Below are positions 63,120 through 64,000 of a stretch of 64,000 nucleotides of DNA, in pieces; the stretch's first letter is position 1; each line of letters begins with the position of its first letter. The notes under the pieces were generated by a model that had not been told where the DNA came from, did not search any database, and saw only the letters and a program-made list of their open reading frames with translations. Made by a program: the position numbers and the translations under genes. The DNA lies in the NCBI RefSeq assembly GCF_900475935.1, contig NZ_LS483431.1, forward strand, positions 372,001 through 436,000, read 5' to 3'. The DNA comes from Campylobacter fetus subsp. fetus. Lineage in GTDB: Bacteria > Campylobacterota > Campylobacteria > Campylobacterales > Campylobacteraceae.

Positions 63120-64000
63120 TTAAGCTACTGTGATTGTATTAGCATCAACAGTGTCATTAAATGTAACGATACCTGTTAATTCTATTAATATGTCATTATT
63201 GGCAAATGCAGCATCTCCTGCAGCATCGACTACATAAGTATTTCCTTTATAAGTAAATACTTCAGCAGTAGTAGCAACTACAGTTCCATCTTTGCCTTCG
63301 CCTAATTTAGCTAATGCAGCTAACAAATTAGCTTCGCCAGATAAATCTCCTCTATCTTTTATGCTAGTAGCACCTTTTAGTACTATTTGATCTCCGGATA
63401 AAGCGTTAGTTATACTTACTAAATCAGCTTTTATAGAGGCATCGTTTGTCTTATCTGATATTTTAGTTGAGCTTACATCTACCTTATCTACCGCAGTATC
63501 TTTTCCTAAATCTATAGCTACTGCTTTATTTTCAGATACCACTGTGATAGTATCGGCACCTAAGCTACCCTTAACAGAAGTAATAGCCGTATTTGCAGCA
63601 ACAAGAGTAATCGTACTAGCAAGAGTTCCGCCAGTAGCGCTTAATCCGCTTAGATCTATAGTTTTTAAATCTGCTGCAGCAGTGTCTGGAGTAACGGTTA
63701 TAGTGTTAGCTCCTGCTCCTAGATCGCCAGATATTTTTATATCTGTAAGACTCGCAGCTGAAGTATATGTTATTTGTTCAGCAGCGTCGCTACCTTGTAC
63801 GCTTACATCTGTTTTATTACCTTGTACTGCTTTACCTAGTTCGATTGCAACATTACCTGTTATACCCTTAACCCCGCTTATATCCAAACTACTTAGTTTA
63901 GTAGCATCCGTTAAAGTAAGAGTTAAAGTTCCACCACTTAAATCTCCGCTAGCGGTTATAGTTTGAGTATCGCCTTTACCTATTATTGTTAATGCATCAT
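63120..64000 (-). CDS. S-layer-type surface protein, C-terminal part (cut by the right edge)
   Basis: The frame is open from the right edge to the stop at 63120, so about 292 C-terminal residues are visible; an apparent TTG start at 63887 is internal. The sequence is rich in Thr, Ala, Asp, Gly and Val, with no Cys, and shows loose repeats such as DITITVTPD / TITVVS / LTLTLTD, typical of S-layer proteins of Campylobacter (SapA family) and RTX-like surface proteins. The end, ANNDILIELTGIVTFNDTVDANTITVA, looks like a type I secretion signal tail. C. fetus sap genes share conserved ends and recombine; whether this is one of several alleles cannot be seen here. Confidence 0.7.
   Translation of the reverse strand, partial: DALTIIGKGDTQTITASGDLSGGTLTLTLTDATKLSSLDISGVKGITGNVAIELGKAVQGNKTDVSVQGSDAAEQITYTSAASLTDIKISGDLGAGANTITVTPDTAAADLKTIDLSGLSATGGTLASTITLVAANTAITSVKGSLGADTITVVSENKAVAIDLGKDTAVDKVDVSSTKISDKTNDASIKADLVSITNALSGDQIVLKGATSIKDRGDLSGEANLLAALAKLGEGKDGTVVATTAEVFTYKGNTYVVDAAGDAAFANNDILIELTGIVTFNDTVDANTITVA

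Noticed and set aside
63120-63887. Complete 255-residue secreted protein starting at TTG 63887
   Set aside because: The frame continues without stop to base 64000 with the same composition; no ribosome site before 63887.
1-64000. CRISPR array, tRNA, rRNA, insertion sequence or prophage
   Set aside because: No regularly spaced repeats, no transposase or integrase ORFs and no clover-leaf or rRNA-like segments were recognised; genes are densely packed with typical Campylobacter content.

Overview
The window reads as low-GC chromosomal DNA of an epsilonproteobacterium, most likely Campylobacter, and best fitting the C. fetus group (C. fetus, C. hyointestinalis, C. iguaniorum and relatives). The reasons are: Campylobacter-style gene orders recalled from C. 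jejuni (livJ-livHMGF-ccsBA; mrp-dapD; pgpA / ATP-sulfurylase-like / HP1021-type regulator / ispDF; frdCAB-lgt; yebC-ppiB; torA-like plus a monohaem cytochrome; dsbA2-dsbB-astA; a dynamin-like protein pair), an epsilonproteobacterial clade II nos cluster, and at the right edge the 3' end of a Thr/Ala/Asp-rich gene that looks like an S-layer (sap) gene. The species is an inference; no rRNA or tRNA gene was seen.

Layout. 1-8.2 kb: branched-chain amino acid ABC transporter (livJ cut by the left edge), the fused cytochrome c synthase CcsBA and a small membrane protein. 8.2-11.8 kb (minus): pgpA, an ATP-sulfurylase-like protein with a degenerate active site, an HP1021/Cj1608-type atypical response regulator and ispDF. 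12-17.4 kb (plus): thiC, mrp, dapD, an ABC-F ATPase. 17.5-26.7 kb (minus): fumarate reductase frdCAB, lgt, a TorD-like chaperone, a Y-family polymerase, a copper P-type ATPase with a CopZ-like chaperone, and a GNAT protein. 27-32.5 kb (plus): serine-type permease, yebC, cyclophilin, and two tandem dctA-like genes homogenised by gene conversion.

32.6-44 kb is mostly alternative respiration and periplasmic redox chemistry: a Crp/Fnr regulator divergent from a Tat-exported molybdenum reductase (TorA-like) and its monohaem cytochrome, a two-component system, then a DsbA/DsbB pair, a plugless TonB-receptor-like barrel and arylsulfate sulfotransferase AssT. 44-48 kb: the dynamin-like GTPase pair. 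48-58.8 kb: nosZ-B-D-G-C1-C2-H-F-Y-L, preceded by a periplasmic propeller-like gene and followed by a small anchored protein with a copper-protein look. 58.9-62.8 kb (minus): a five-gene operon encoding an SHP-like cytochrome c, a dihaem cytochrome c, a cytochrome b fused to a second dihaem domain, and an OmpR-type response regulator with its kinase. 63.1-64 kb: S-layer gene end.

The genes together describe a microaerobe able to respire fumarate, S- or N-oxides and N2O. CcsBA serves the many c-type cytochromes, TorD-like and Tat export serve the molybdoenzyme, copper trafficking (NosL, NosDFY, the small protein at 58343) serves NosZ, and DsbA2/DsbB serves the conserved Cys pair of AssT. The strongest new suggestions are: (1) a perfect TGTGA-N6-TCACA operator at -41.5 of the torA-like promoter, matching the CRP-type recognition helix of the divergent regulator, with a weaker site at identical spacing before the nos block; (2) a TonB-receptor-like barrel lacking its plug beside AssT; (3) an SHP operon with two dihaem modules, an embedded two-component system and phased repeats in its promoter; (4) two overlapping, mutually exclusive hairpins between nosZ and nosB.
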